From Pseudomonadales bacterium (GTDB lineage Bacteria > Pseudomonadota > Gammaproteobacteria > Pseudomonadales > Azotimanducaceae): 64,000 bases of DNA. Under the pieces are notes generated by a model that saw only the letters and a program-made list of their open reading frames with translations, was not told the DNA's origin and did not search any database. How positions within the stretch are numbered: the first letter of the stretch is position 1; the number at the start of each line of letters is the position of its first letter. Both the position numbers and the translations under genes were made by a program. This document shows positions 17,171-26,045 of the stretch, piece by piece. The DNA lies in the NCBI GenBank assembly GCA_024234635.1, contig JACKNX010000015.1:38630-102629 (forward strand), read 5' to 3'.

Positions 17171-17982
17171 CACAGCTGGCGCCGCCGCCCGGCGGCCTCG
17201 GCAAGCAGGGCGAGCCCGTCGGCTTCGGCATCCGTCACCAACGCCGCGCGCAGCGCGTCAACCTGGTTCTGGAAACCGTCCAGCGCCTGCAGCAATTCCT
17301 CACGATTCAGCCGGAATATCCCCCACCAGAGCTCCGGGCTGGACGCGGCGATGCGACTGAAATCCGCAAACCCGCCGCCGCTGTAGCGCAGGTCCTCATC
17401 ACGGATGCTGCACATGAAGGCAAAGGCCAGCAGGTGCGGCAGGTGACTGGTGGCCGCCAGGGTGCGGTCGTGGGTATCAATGTCCATCTCGTGAAGGATA
17501 GCCCCAAGCCCGGACCAGAACGCCCGCGCCCGGCGCACCGCCGCTGCCGATGACGCGCGCTGAGGCAGAACGATGACAAGCCGGTTGCGGAACAGATCCC
17601 CCGGGGCATTGGCTGGCCCATGTTTTTCAGAGCCTGCCAGCGGGTGGCAGGGAACAAAATTGGCTGGCGTCTCACCCAGCCTGCGGCGGACCTCGCGCAC
17701 GATGTAACCCTTCACGCTGCCAACGTCCATGACCACACCGGCATGGTCGCGGAGCGTGACCACCCAATCAGGGAGTTGTTCGTTGGGCGCTGCCAGCACG
17801 ACAAGATCCGCATCAGCCGGCACCTCGGAGGCGACGATATCCACCAATCCGAGTTCCAGCGCCTGCGCGGCATGAGAAGCGAGCGGCTCGATACCGACAA
17901 TCTCCTGCACACCGCTCAAGCCACGGGCCGCGCGCGCCACCGCACCGCCGATCATGCCCACGCCGACAATGGCGATCTTCAC
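17170..17982 (-). CDS. tyrA: Prephenate dehydrogenase (monofunctional)
   Basis: 270 residues from GTG at 17982, chosen because GGAGG lies 6 bp upstream and the frame begins with the NAD motif IAIVGVGMIGGAVARAARG. Conserved PCHPLAGSEKHGPANA and the ATSHLPHLLAFAF segments match the TyrA catalytic core that oxidatively decarboxylates prephenate to 4-hydroxyphenylpyruvate. There is no chorismate mutase and no EPSP synthase domain, unlike the TyrA-AroA fusion found in many pseudomonads. Downstream of hisC and overlapping cmk. Confidence 0.94.
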   Translation of the reverse strand: MKIAIVGVGMIGGAVARAARGLSGVQEIVGIEPLASHAAQALELGLVDIVASEVPADADLVVLAAPNEQLPDWVVTLRDHAGVVMDVGSVKGYIVREVRRRLGETPANFVPCHPLAGSEKHGPANAPGDLFRNRLVIVLPQRASSAAAVRRARAFWSGLGAILHEMDIDTHDRTLAATSHLPHLLAFAFMCSIRDEDLRYSGGGFADFSRIAASSPELWWGIFRLNREELLQALDGFQNQVDALRAALVTDAEADGLALLAEAAGRRRQL

Positions 17983-18022
17983 CGCCGGCCTCCGGGGCTG
18001 ACGCGGGCAGTAGAGCGACGCG

Positions 18023-19129
18023 TCATGCCCGGCGCCGGGCCTCGAGCACCCGCGCGAGACTGTCCAGAAGGCGCCGGTTCTGGTCAGGCAGACCAATGGT
18101 GACGCGCAGGTGCCGCGGCAGGCCATATTCGGCAATGGGACGGACGATGACGCCTTCTCTCAACAAGGCGTCATACACCGCCCGGGCATCCTCGCCCACA
18201 TCCACGGCAATGAAATTACCGAGGCTGGGTATGCGCGGCAGGTTGAGACGATCAAAGCCTTCCTCGAGCTGGCGCATGCCGGCGTCGTTCAGTTCGCGCG
18301 ACTCACGCACGAAGGCGTCATCGGCCAGCGCCGCTTCGCCAGCGGCCAGCGCCATGCTGTTGACGTTGAACGGCTGGCGCAGTCGATTCATCAGATCGGC
18401 AAACTGCGGGTTGCTGACGGCAAAACCGAGCCTCAGCGCCGCCAGCCCGTGAATCTTGGAAAAGGTGCGGGTGACGATGAGATTGGGATAACGGTCCAGC
18501 AGCGTCAGTCCGTTCGGAAAATCCGGGCGGCCGACATATTCGGTATACGCTTCGTCCAGCACCACCCACACGCGGGACGGCAGCGTGTCCAGAAAGCCGG
18601 TGATTGCCTCGCGACTGAGCCAGGTGCCGGTGGGATTGTTGGGATTGGCAATGAAGACGATGCGGGTCCTTTCGGTTACCGCCCGCAGCACACCACCCAG
18701 ATCCATGCCAAAGTTCACAGCCGGCACCGTCACCAGTGTCGCACCCGCGGCGATGGTGGCCAGCCGGTAGACAACAAATGCATGCTCCGAAACGATGGCT
18801 TCACAGCCGGGTTCCAGTGCCACGCGCGCGGCGAGGTCCAGCACATCGTTGGAACCGTTGCCGAGCGTGATCTGCGCTGGCGACACGCCGTGACGTTCGG
18901 CCAGCACGGCTTTCAGTCGGTAGCCACTGCCGTCCGGATACAGCGACAGATCCTTGTGCACCGCAGTGAGCGCTGCACGCACCTGCTCACCCGGCCCCCG
19001 CGGATTTTCGTTGCTCGCCAGCTTGAGGATATCGGCGATGCCAAGTTCACGCGCCAGTTCGTCGATGGGTTTGCCGGGCTGGTAGGCGTTGAGCGTCGCA
19101 ATTGACGCATTGATGTTGTTTGGGGTCAC
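18023..19129 (-). CDS. hisC: Histidinol-phosphate / aromatic aminotransferase (HisC2 type)
   Basis: 368 residues, PLP fold type I. Visible are LASNENPRGPG near the N-terminus, NPNNPTG in the substrate-binding segment, DEAYTEYVGR and the PLP lysine in TRTFSKIHGLAALRLG. Starts at GTG overlapping the pheA stop (GTGA). In this position between pheA and tyrA, HisC2 paralogs are thought to transaminate aromatic keto acids or arogenate precursors as well as imidazole-acetol phosphate; the sequence does not decide specificity. Confidence 0.93.
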   Translation of the reverse strand: MTPNNINASIATLNAYQPGKPIDELARELGIADILKLASNENPRGPGEQVRAALTAVHKDLSLYPDGSGYRLKAVLAERHGVSPAQITLGNGSNDVLDLAARVALEPGCEAIVSEHAFVVYRLATIAAGATLVTVPAVNFGMDLGGVLRAVTERTRIVFIANPNNPTGTWLSREAITGFLDTLPSRVWVVLDEAYTEYVGRPDFPNGLTLLDRYPNLIVTRTFSKIHGLAALRLGFAVSNPQFADLMNRLRQPFNVNSMALAAGEAALADDAFVRESRELNDAGMRQLEEGFDRLNLPRIPSLGNFIAVDVGEDARAVYDALLREGVIVRPIAEYGLPRHLRVTIGLPDQNRRLLDSLARVLEARRRA

Positions 19130-20217
19130 GATCTCGCCTGGGGGTAGGAACCAAGAACACGCACGGCCAGCGCAACGTCGCGCACCGCATCCAGCGCGGC
19201 CCGCACGGGCGCATCGGTGGCGTGACCGTCGAAGTCGATGAAAAACACGTAGGACCAGTTACCGGCTCGCGCGGGTCGGGTTTCGATTCGCGTCAGGCTT
19301 ATGCCCTGCTTCTGCAGCGGCTCCAGAACCCGGAACAGCGCGCCCGGTTCATTCCGCGTGGAAACGAGAATCGAGGTCTTGTCCCTGCCGCTTGGACCCA
19401 CCTCCTGCTTGCCGATGATGAGGAAGCGGGTCTTGTTGTCCGGCTGGTCTTCGATGTTGCGGGCGACGATTCGCAGGCCGTACAACTCCGCCGCCGCCTC
19501 ACCCGCTACTGCCGCCTTGCCATGCTGCTCGGCAACCAGACGTGCGGCTTCGCCATTGCTGGCCACCACTGTGCGGGTGACATTCGGATGGTGCTGGTCC
19601 AGCCAGGAACGGCACTGGGCCAGGGACTGGGCGTGGCTGAGAATTTCGTCGAACGACGTGTCGTCGCCACGCTGCATCAGGCACTGATGTATGGGCAGTT
19701 CCACTTCCGCGCAGATACGCAGCGCCGAGGTCATGAAACAGTCCAGCGTGTGATTCACCATGCCTTCCGTGGAATTTTCCACGGGTACCACGCCGTAGTG
19801 CACGGCACCCGCTTCCACCTCGCGGAACACCTCGTCTATCGAGATCATTGGCACGGTACGCACGAAATGCCCGAACTGTTTGACGGTGGCAGCCTGCGTG
19901 TACGTCCCGGCGGGTCCGAGATAGGCCACCGTCATCGGCTGTTCCAGATTCAGACAGCACGAGAGGATTTCGCGATACAGGTGGGCAAGATCCGCATGAC
20001 TGAGCGGGCCCGGATTGATGGCCTTCAGCTTGTCGAGGATCTGCGCCACACGTTCCGGCCGATAGAAGAACGCGGCCGTCTCGCCCGCCTGCTGCTGCTT
20101 GATGTGCCCGACGTCCAGCGCACACTGGGCCCGCTCGTTCAGCAACTGCACAAGCTGCCGGTCGATCGCGTCGATGCGCTGCCTCAGCGGTTCGAGATCG
20201 CGGTTATCCCCGCTCAC
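19126..20217 (-). CDS. pheA: P-protein: chorismate mutase / prephenate dehydratase
   Basis: 363 residues from GTG at 20217; a longer frame to 20250 overlaps serC more deeply. Domains in order: AroQ chorismate mutase (about 5-85, with LEPLRQRIDAIDRQLVQLL), prephenate dehydratase (about 93-275, with YLGPAGTYTQAA and VPVENSTEGMVNHTLD), and an ACT regulatory domain (about 285-360). The allosteric ESRP motif is ETRP here and GALV reads GALF, so phenylalanine inhibition may be altered. It lies between serC and hisC, overlapping both. Confidence 0.96.
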   Translation of the reverse strand: MSGDNRDLEPLRQRIDAIDRQLVQLLNERAQCALDVGHIKQQQAGETAAFFYRPERVAQILDKLKAINPGPLSHADLAHLYREILSCCLNLEQPMTVAYLGPAGTYTQAATVKQFGHFVRTVPMISIDEVFREVEAGAVHYGVVPVENSTEGMVNHTLDCFMTSALRICAEVELPIHQCLMQRGDDTSFDEILSHAQSLAQCRSWLDQHHPNVTRTVVASNGEAARLVAEQHGKAAVAGEAAAELYGLRIVARNIEDQPDNKTRFLIIGKQEVGPSGRDKTSILVSTRNEPGALFRVLEPLQKQGISLTRIETRPARAGNWSYVFFIDFDGHATDAPVRAALDAVRDVALAVRVLGSYPQARS

Positions 20218-21292
20218 GCTCGAACTCGCCCATGTAGCTGACAAGCGCATCCACCGAGGCCTGCGACACCGCGTTGTAGATGCTGGCGCGCATGCCGCCT
20301 ACGCTGCGATGCCCTTTCAGGTTCTGCATGCCACGTGCCTCGGCGCCGCGCAGAAAATCCTTGTCAAGGGTTGCGTCGGGCAATGTAAAAGGGATGTTCA
20401 TCCACGAACGGTTTTCCCGCGCCACTGGCGACGAATAGAAATTGCTGTTGTCGATGGCGTCGTAGAGCGTTTGCGCCTTGCGACGATTGATCTGCGCCAT
20501 CGCCGTGAGGCCACCCTGTCGCTTAAGCCACTTGAATACCAGACCCGCCAGATACCAGGCATAGGTCGGCGGCGTGTTGGACATGGAATCGGCCTTTGCG
20601 TGCACACGGTAATCCAGCATGCTGGGCGAGCCGTCGCGCATTCTGCGTGCGGCCAGGATGTCCTTGCGCACCACCACCAGCGTCAGGCCGGCAGGGCCGA
20701 TGTTCTTCTGCGCTCCGGCATAAATCAGCGCAAACCGGTTCACGTCCACGGGTCTGGACAGGATGTCGGACGACATGTCGGCCACCAGCGGCACGCTGGC
20801 CGCCGGTATGTCGTGAAACTGCACGCCACCGATAGTCTCGTTGGAGCAGATGTGCAGATACGCATCCCCGGGCTCCACCTGCCAGTCGGCAACGGCCGGA
20901 ATGCGGTCGAACTTCGTGCCTTCGCTGGACGCGGCCACACGCACCGTACAGAAACGACCCGCTTCCTCGATGGCCTTGGTGGACCAGGACCCGGTGTTCA
21001 CGTACGCCGCGGACTGCGCGTCACCCAACAGATTCAGTGGAATGGCGCCGAACTGCTGTGTGGCGCCGCCCTGAAGGAACAGCACGTGGTAGTCATCACT
21101 GATACCGAGCAGCTCCCGGAAATCTTTCTCCGCGGTTTCGGCAATGCTGATGAATGTGTCACTGCGATGACTCATTTCCATGACGGACATGCCCGTGCCG
21201 CCGTAGTCCAGCATCTCGTCGCGTGCCTGCTCCAGGACATCGGTCGGTAACGCGGCCGGGCCGGCGGAAAAGTTGTGCGCACGTTCAGTCAT
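20204..21292 (-). CDS. serC: Phosphoserine aminotransferase
   Basis: 362 residues from ATG at 21292, which aligns with homologs beginning a few residues before NFSAGPAALP; an ATG at 21301 after AAGGAG is an alternative. PLP lysine lies in AGAQKNIGPAGLT, and the substrate segment GGTGMSVMEMSHRS is intact. It transaminates 3-phosphohydroxypyruvate to phosphoserine and 4-phosphoerythronate derivatives in PLP synthesis. The gene overlaps the end of gyrA by 8 bp and the pheA start. Partners serA and pdxJ are also in this window. Confidence 0.97.
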   Translation of the reverse strand: MTERAHNFSAGPAALPTDVLEQARDEMLDYGGTGMSVMEMSHRSDTFISIAETAEKDFRELLGISDDYHVLFLQGGATQQFGAIPLNLLGDAQSAAYVNTGSWSTKAIEEAGRFCTVRVAASSEGTKFDRIPAVADWQVEPGDAYLHICSNETIGGVQFHDIPAASVPLVADMSSDILSRPVDVNRFALIYAGAQKNIGPAGLTLVVVRKDILAARRMRDGSPSMLDYRVHAKADSMSNTPPTYAWYLAGLVFKWLKRQGGLTAMAQINRRKAQTLYDAIDNSNFYSSPVARENRSWMNIPFTLPDATLDKDFLRGAEARGMQNLKGHRSVGGMRASIYNAVSQASVDALVSYMGEFERERG

Positions 21293-23933
21293 CTTGTTCA
21301 TCCGCTCCTTCCGGAAGTTCCCCGGCCGTCTGCACCGTGTCGTCGGCCCCAGCCACCGGCGGCGTGGCGGATACGGTGTCCAGTTCGTCGTCTTCGCGTT
21401 CTTCGATTCGCTCAACGCCGATGAGTTTTTCGCCATTGCGCAGACTGATCAGCCGCACGCCCTGGGTATTGCGACCCAGCACGGAAACCTCGTCGATCTT
21501 GGTGCGCACGAGGGTGCCCATGTCGCTGATCAGCATGAGTTCGTCGCCGCTGAAAACCTGCACCGCGCCAACCACGTCACCGTTGCGCGAACTGGTCTGC
21601 ATGGCGATCACGCCCTGCGCGCCGCGGCCCTTGAGCGGGAACTCCTCGGTGAGGGTGCGTTTCCCGTAGCCGTTTTCGCTGGCAATCAGCACGCAGCCGT
21701 CGGCTGCCGGGATGATGAGCGAAATCACCGTGTGATTGCCTGTGAGCCGGATGCCACGCACGCCACGCGCGCTGCGGCCCATGGCACGAACATCGGACTC
21801 CTTGAACCGGGTGGCCTTGCCGGAGCTGCTCACCAGCAGGATGTCGCTGGCGCCATCCGTGATGGCGGCGCCAACCAGCGTGTTGTCCGGCTCCAGTTCC
21901 AGGGCGATCAGCCCGGCGGTCCGCGGCCGCGAGAACTGTTCGAGCGGCGTCTTTTTCACCGTGCCGTTGGCCGTGGCCATGAACACGAAATGGTGGTCAT
22001 CGTATTCGCGGATCGGCAGGATCGCCGTGATGCGTTCGCCCGCCGCAAGCGGCAGCAGGTTCACCATCGGCCGGCCTTTTGCATTCCGGCTGCCCTGCGG
22101 GATCTGGTACACCTTCAGCCAGTAGACCTTGCCCTGATTGGAAAAACACAGCAGCGTGTCGTGGCTGTTGGCAATGAGCAGGTGCTCGACAAAGTCTTCG
22201 TCCTTGACGGTGGTGGCCGCCTTGCCGACACCGCCGCGCTTCTGCGCCTGGTACACCGTCAGTTGTTGCGTCTTGGCATAACCCTGGTGGGAAATGGTGA
22301 CCACCAGGTCTTCCTCGTTGATGAGATCCTCAACCGTCAGGTCTTCCTGGGTGGCGATGATTTCCGTGCGCCGCTCGTCCCCGTACTGGTTGCGAATTTC
22401 CTCGAGTTCCTCCCGGACCACGCGGGTCAGGCGATCGGGCGACTCGAGGATGTCGGTGAGGTCGGCAATTTCGTCCAGTACCACCTGGTAGTCGTCGATC
22501 AGCTTGTCCTGCTCCAGCGCCGTGAGGCGATGCAGACGCAGATCGAGGATGGCCTGCGCCTGGGTTTCGGACAGGTAGTAAGCACCGTCGCGCAGCCCGA
22601 ACTCCGGCCCCAGCCCTTCCGGCCGGCAGGCATCGCTGCCCGAGCGCTCCAGCAGTTTCACCACCGTCTCCGGCGACCAGCCGCGCGCCATGAGGGCGAC
22701 CCGTGCTTCAGCGGCTGACGCCGAGCGGCGGATGAGTTCGATGACCTCGTCGATGTTCGCCAGCGCCACGGCCTGGCCTTCCAGCACATGACCACGCTCG
22801 CGCGCCTTGCGCAGCAGATAGATCGTGCGCGCGGTGACGACCTCACGCCGGTGGCGCAGGAATGCCTCCAGCATCTGCTTGAGGTTCAGTACCCGCGGCT
22901 GACCGTTCACCAGCGCCACGCAGTTGATGCCGAACACGCTCTGCAGCTGCGTCTGCGCGTACAGATTGTTCAGCACCACTTCGCCGGATTCGCCGCGCCG
23001 CAGCTCGATGACAATCCGCAGGCCGTCCTTGTCCGACTCATCACGCAGCTCGGAAATTCCCTCGATGCGTTTTTCCTTCACCAGCTCCGCGATCTTCTCG
23101 ATGAGTCGCGCCTTGTTCAGCTGATAGGGAATCTCGGTGATGATGATGACATCCCGGCCGCCGCGTTCGTCCGTTTCCACGGTCGCGCGGGCACGCACCA
23201 GAATGCGGCCACGCCCCGTTCGGTAAGCCTGCACGATGCCAGCCCGACCGTTGATGATTCCCGCCGTCGGAAAGTCCGGCCCCGTGACGTAGTCCATGAG
23301 CGCGTCGATACTGAGCGTCGGCTCGTCCAGCAGCGCGATGCACGCAGTCACGACTTCCGTGAGATTGTGCGGCGGAATGTTGGTGGCCATGCCGACGGCA
23401 ATGCCCGAACTGCCGTTGATCAGCAGATTGGGTACCCGCGTGGGCAGCACCTCCGGCATGGTGAGCGTGTCGTCGTAGTTGGGCACGACCGGCACGGTTT
23501 CCTTGTCCAGATCCGCCAGCAGTTCCGACGCCAGCTTCGCCATCCGCACTTCGGTGTAGCGCATGGCCGCGGGCGGGTCACCGTCGATGGAGCCGAAGTT
23601 GCCCTGTCCGTCCACCAGCAGGTAGCGCATGGAAAAATCCTGCGCCATGCGCACCACGGTGTCGTAGATGGCGCTGTCACCGTGCGGGTGGTATTTACCC
23701 ATCACGTCACCCACCACCCGGGCGGACTTCACGTACGGACGGTTGTACGTGTTGTTCAGCTCGTTCATCGTGTACAGCACGCGACGATGCACGGGTTTCA
23801 GGCCATCCCTGACATCAGGCAGCGCGCGGCCGACGATGACGCTCATGGCGTAGTCGAGGTAGGACTGGCGGAGCTCGTCTTCGATGCTGCGTGGCAGGAT
23901 TTCCCTGCCCTGTACGGAACCGGGTTCGGTCAT
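21285..23933 (-). CDS. gyrA: DNA gyrase subunit A
   Basis: 882 residues. Winged-helix/tower core with catalytic Tyr126 in AAMRYTEVRM; six-bladed C-terminal beta-pinwheel with a GyrA-box-like QKRGGVGK segment (about 540s) and an acidic tail. The quinolone region reads YHPHGDSAIYD with Ser87 and Asp91, the positions equivalent to E. coli Ser83 and Asp87, both wild-type. First gene of the leftward serC-pheA-hisC-tyrA-cmk-rpsA series; diverges from mtaD over 55 bp. Confidence 0.99.
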   Translation of the reverse strand: MTEPGSVQGREILPRSIEDELRQSYLDYAMSVIVGRALPDVRDGLKPVHRRVLYTMNELNNTYNRPYVKSARVVGDVMGKYHPHGDSAIYDTVVRMAQDFSMRYLLVDGQGNFGSIDGDPPAAMRYTEVRMAKLASELLADLDKETVPVVPNYDDTLTMPEVLPTRVPNLLINGSSGIAVGMATNIPPHNLTEVVTACIALLDEPTLSIDALMDYVTGPDFPTAGIINGRAGIVQAYRTGRGRILVRARATVETDERGGRDVIIITEIPYQLNKARLIEKIAELVKEKRIEGISELRDESDKDGLRIVIELRRGESGEVVLNNLYAQTQLQSVFGINCVALVNGQPRVLNLKQMLEAFLRHRREVVTARTIYLLRKARERGHVLEGQAVALANIDEVIELIRRSASAAEARVALMARGWSPETVVKLLERSGSDACRPEGLGPEFGLRDGAYYLSETQAQAILDLRLHRLTALEQDKLIDDYQVVLDEIADLTDILESPDRLTRVVREELEEIRNQYGDERRTEIIATQEDLTVEDLINEEDLVVTISHQGYAKTQQLTVYQAQKRGGVGKAATTVKDEDFVEHLLIANSHDTLLCFSNQGKVYWLKVYQIPQGSRNAKGRPMVNLLPLAAGERITAILPIREYDDHHFVFMATANGTVKKTPLEQFSRPRTAGLIALELEPDNTLVGAAITDGASDILLVSSSGKATRFKESDVRAMGRSARGVRGIRLTGNHTVISLIIPAADGCVLIASENGYGKRTLTEEFPLKGRGAQGVIAMQTSSRNGDVVGAVQVFSGDELMLISDMGTLVRTKIDEVSVLGRNTQGVRLISLRNGEKLIGVERIEEREDDELDTVSATPPVAGADDTVQTAGELPEGADEQDD

Positions 23934-23975
23934 GGATCGGAGGTCTTGAAAAGCCCGCTATGTTATCACGCCGCG

Positions 23976-23981
23976 TATAAT
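23976..23981 (+). promoter_or_regulatory. Candidate -10 box for mtaD
   Basis: TATAAT lies 7 bp before the ATG at 23989, so transcription would start at or within a base or two of the ATG and give a leaderless mRNA. No well-placed -35 is visible; TTGAAA at 23946 is 24 bp away, too far for sigma-70. Confidence 0.35.
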
Positions 23982-23988
23982 CCCAGCC

Positions 23989-25314
23989 ATGCAACGATTT
24001 GCCTGCGACCTCATCATCGACGCCGCCTGGGTCCTGCCCATCGCCCCGGAAAACCGGGCGCTGTCCGCCCACAGCGTATGCGTCACGGACGGCAGAATCG
24101 TCGCTCTGGGACCGACCCCGGACGTGCACGGCGCCTGGGAAGCCAGGCATCGGGTGAGCTTCGAAGACGGCATCCTCACCCCTGGCCTGGTCAATGCCCA
24201 CACCCACGCCGCCATGACGCTGCTGCGCGGGGTCGGCGAGGACCTGCCGCTGGAACGCTGGCTCAGGGACTGCATCTGGCCGTTGGAAAATGCCCTGGTA
24301 AACGAGGATTTCGTGGCTGCCGGCACGGAACTCGCCGTGGCGGAAATGCTGCGGCGCGGCATCACCACCTTCACGGACATGTACTTTTTTCCGGAAACGA
24401 CGGCGCGTGTGGCGCGAGCGGCTGGCATGCGCGCCGTGCTCGCGTTTCCGGTCTTCGAAGGGAGCACCGCCTGGAGCCGCGGCGTGGAAGACTGCTTCCA
24501 TCTCGGCCTGGCACTGCACGACGCCTGCCGCGGTGATCCGCTGGTGGAGGTGGCTTTCGGGCCGCATGCGCCGTATTCCGTCAGCATGTCCACGCTCGAG
24601 AAGATCAACATGTACGCGCAGGAGCTTGGGCTCGGTGTCCACATTCACCTGCACGAAACCGCGCACGAAGTGGCGGAAGCCAGGCGTCTGCACGGACGTT
24701 CCTGGGTGCACGTGCTCGGCGACATCGGCCTGATCAGCCCGCAACTGCAGGCCGTGCACATGACCCAGCTCGAAGACGACGAAATCCGGCTGCTGGCGAA
24801 TCATGGGGCGAGTGTCATCCACTGCCCGAACGCCAACATGAAGCTGGCTGATGGCACCTGCCCGCTGACCCGCCTGGTAGCCAACGGCGTGAATGTCGCC
24901 ATCGGCACCGACGGGGCGGCCGCCAACAACAGCCTGGACGTGCTGGCTGATGCGCGCACCGCCGCCCTGCTCGCGAAGCTGCAGGCGGGTGACCCCACCG
25001 TCGCCGCCGCACCCGACATGCTGGCCCGAGCGACACTGGGCGGCGCCCGCGCACTTGGACGCGAAGCGCAGCTGGGCTCCGTGGAACCCGGCAAACTGGC
25101 GGACCTGGTCGTCTTTGTGCCCGACAGCCCCGCGGCGCTGCCGCTGTACGACCCTTTTGCGGCCTTGTTGCACACTGGCAGCGCCTTTTCAGTGGCAGCT
25201 TCCTGGGTGGCCGGCACACAAGTGGTGCACGCCGGACAACCCCGCCTGCTGGACGAAACCGCCATGCACGCACACGTGCGCGAACAGGCGCAGCGCGTAC
25301 GCGCGCACCGCTGA
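23989..25314 (+). CDS. mtaD: 5'-methylthioadenosine/S-adenosylhomocysteine deaminase (TRZ/ATZ amidohydrolase family)
   Basis: 441 residues. Metal-binding motif GLVNAHTHAAM (His71, His73), then GPHAPYSVS, HLHETAHEV, and the C-terminal IGTDGAAANNSLD with the catalytic Asp. The HCPNANMKLADG segment is typical of MTA/SAH deaminases. It deaminates methylthioadenosine or SAH in the cytosol. The gyrA-mtaD-ubiG order is as in Pseudomonas, and coupling to ubiG (18 bp gap) links SAH removal to SAM-dependent ubiquinone methylation. Confidence 0.92.
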   Translation: MQRFACDLIIDAAWVLPIAPENRALSAHSVCVTDGRIVALGPTPDVHGAWEARHRVSFEDGILTPGLVNAHTHAAMTLLRGVGEDLPLERWLRDCIWPLENALVNEDFVAAGTELAVAEMLRRGITTFTDMYFFPETTARVARAAGMRAVLAFPVFEGSTAWSRGVEDCFHLGLALHDACRGDPLVEVAFGPHAPYSVSMSTLEKINMYAQELGLGVHIHLHETAHEVAEARRLHGRSWVHVLGDIGLISPQLQAVHMTQLEDDEIRLLANHGASVIHCPNANMKLADGTCPLTRLVANGVNVAIGTDGAAANNSLDVLADARTAALLAKLQAGDPTVAAAPDMLARATLGGARALGREAQLGSVEPGKLADLVVFVPDSPAALPLYDPFAALLHTGSAFSVAASWVAGTQVVHAGQPRLLDETAMHAHVREQAQRVRAHR

Positions 25315-25331
25315 CCTATCAGGACCATCAC

Positions 25332-26045
25332 ATGCTTTCGACCACAACGACGGACAACGTCGATCCCGCGGAAATTGCCAAGTTCGAGGCCATGGCCCAC
25401 CGCTGGTGGGATCCGAACGGCGACTTCCGGCCACTGCACGACGTGAACGGCTGCCGGCTGGATTTCATCGACGACTGCGGCGGACTGACGGGCAACACGA
25501 TCATCGACGTTGGCTGCGGAGGCGGCATTCTCAGTGAAGCCATGGCTGCGCGCGGCGCCCGCGTCACTGGTATCGACATGGGCGAAGCGCCATTGCAGGT
25601 TGCACGACTGCACGCAATGGAGAGCGGCATTGAACTGTCGTACGCACAGAGCACCGCGGAAGGCTGGGCCGCCACGCACGCGGGCGCCTACGATGTGGTG
25701 ACGTGCATGGAAATGCTGGAGCACGTGCCGGATATCGTCTCCACGATCACCGCCTGTGCGACGCTGGCGCGTTCAGGTGGCCACCTGATTTTTTCCACCA
25801 TCAACCGTACACCGGAAGCCTACGCGCTACTCATCCTGGGCGCGGAGTACATTGCCAATATCCTGCCGAAAGGTACGCACGACTACGCGCGTTTCATCCG
25901 TCCCAGCGAACTGTCCGCGGCCTGCCGCAAGGCCGGTCTGGATGTGCGAAGGATCACCGGCATGCGCTATAACCCCATGACCCGGTCCGCGCGCCTGTCC
26001 GCCAACCTGCGAGCCAACTACCTTGTCCACGCCATTAAACCCTGA
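25332..26045 (+). CDS. ubiG: Ubiquinone 3-O-methyltransferase UbiG
   Basis: 237 residues, class I SAM methyltransferase. Motif I is IIDVGCGGGILSEAMA; the segment MAHRWWDPNGDFRPLHDVN near the N-terminus and CMEMLEHVPD are diagnostic of UbiG. It performs both O-methylation steps of ubiquinone synthesis. The start has AGGA about 8 bp upstream. In Pseudomonas mupP lies between ubiG and yciK; here yciK begins inside the end of ubiG. Confidence 0.96.
   Translation: MLSTTTTDNVDPAEIAKFEAMAHRWWDPNGDFRPLHDVNGCRLDFIDDCGGLTGNTIIDVGCGGGILSEAMAARGARVTGIDMGEAPLQVARLHAMESGIELSYAQSTAEGWAATHAGAYDVVTCMEMLEHVPDIVSTITACATLARSGGHLIFSTINRTPEAYALLILGAEYIANILPKGTHDYARFIRPSELSAACRKAGLDVRRITGMRYNPMTRSARLSANLRANYLVHAIKP

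Noticed and set aside
21285..23933. Quinolone-resistance mutation in GyrA
   Set aside because: Ser87 and Asp91 of the HPHGDSAIYD segment are the wild-type residues.
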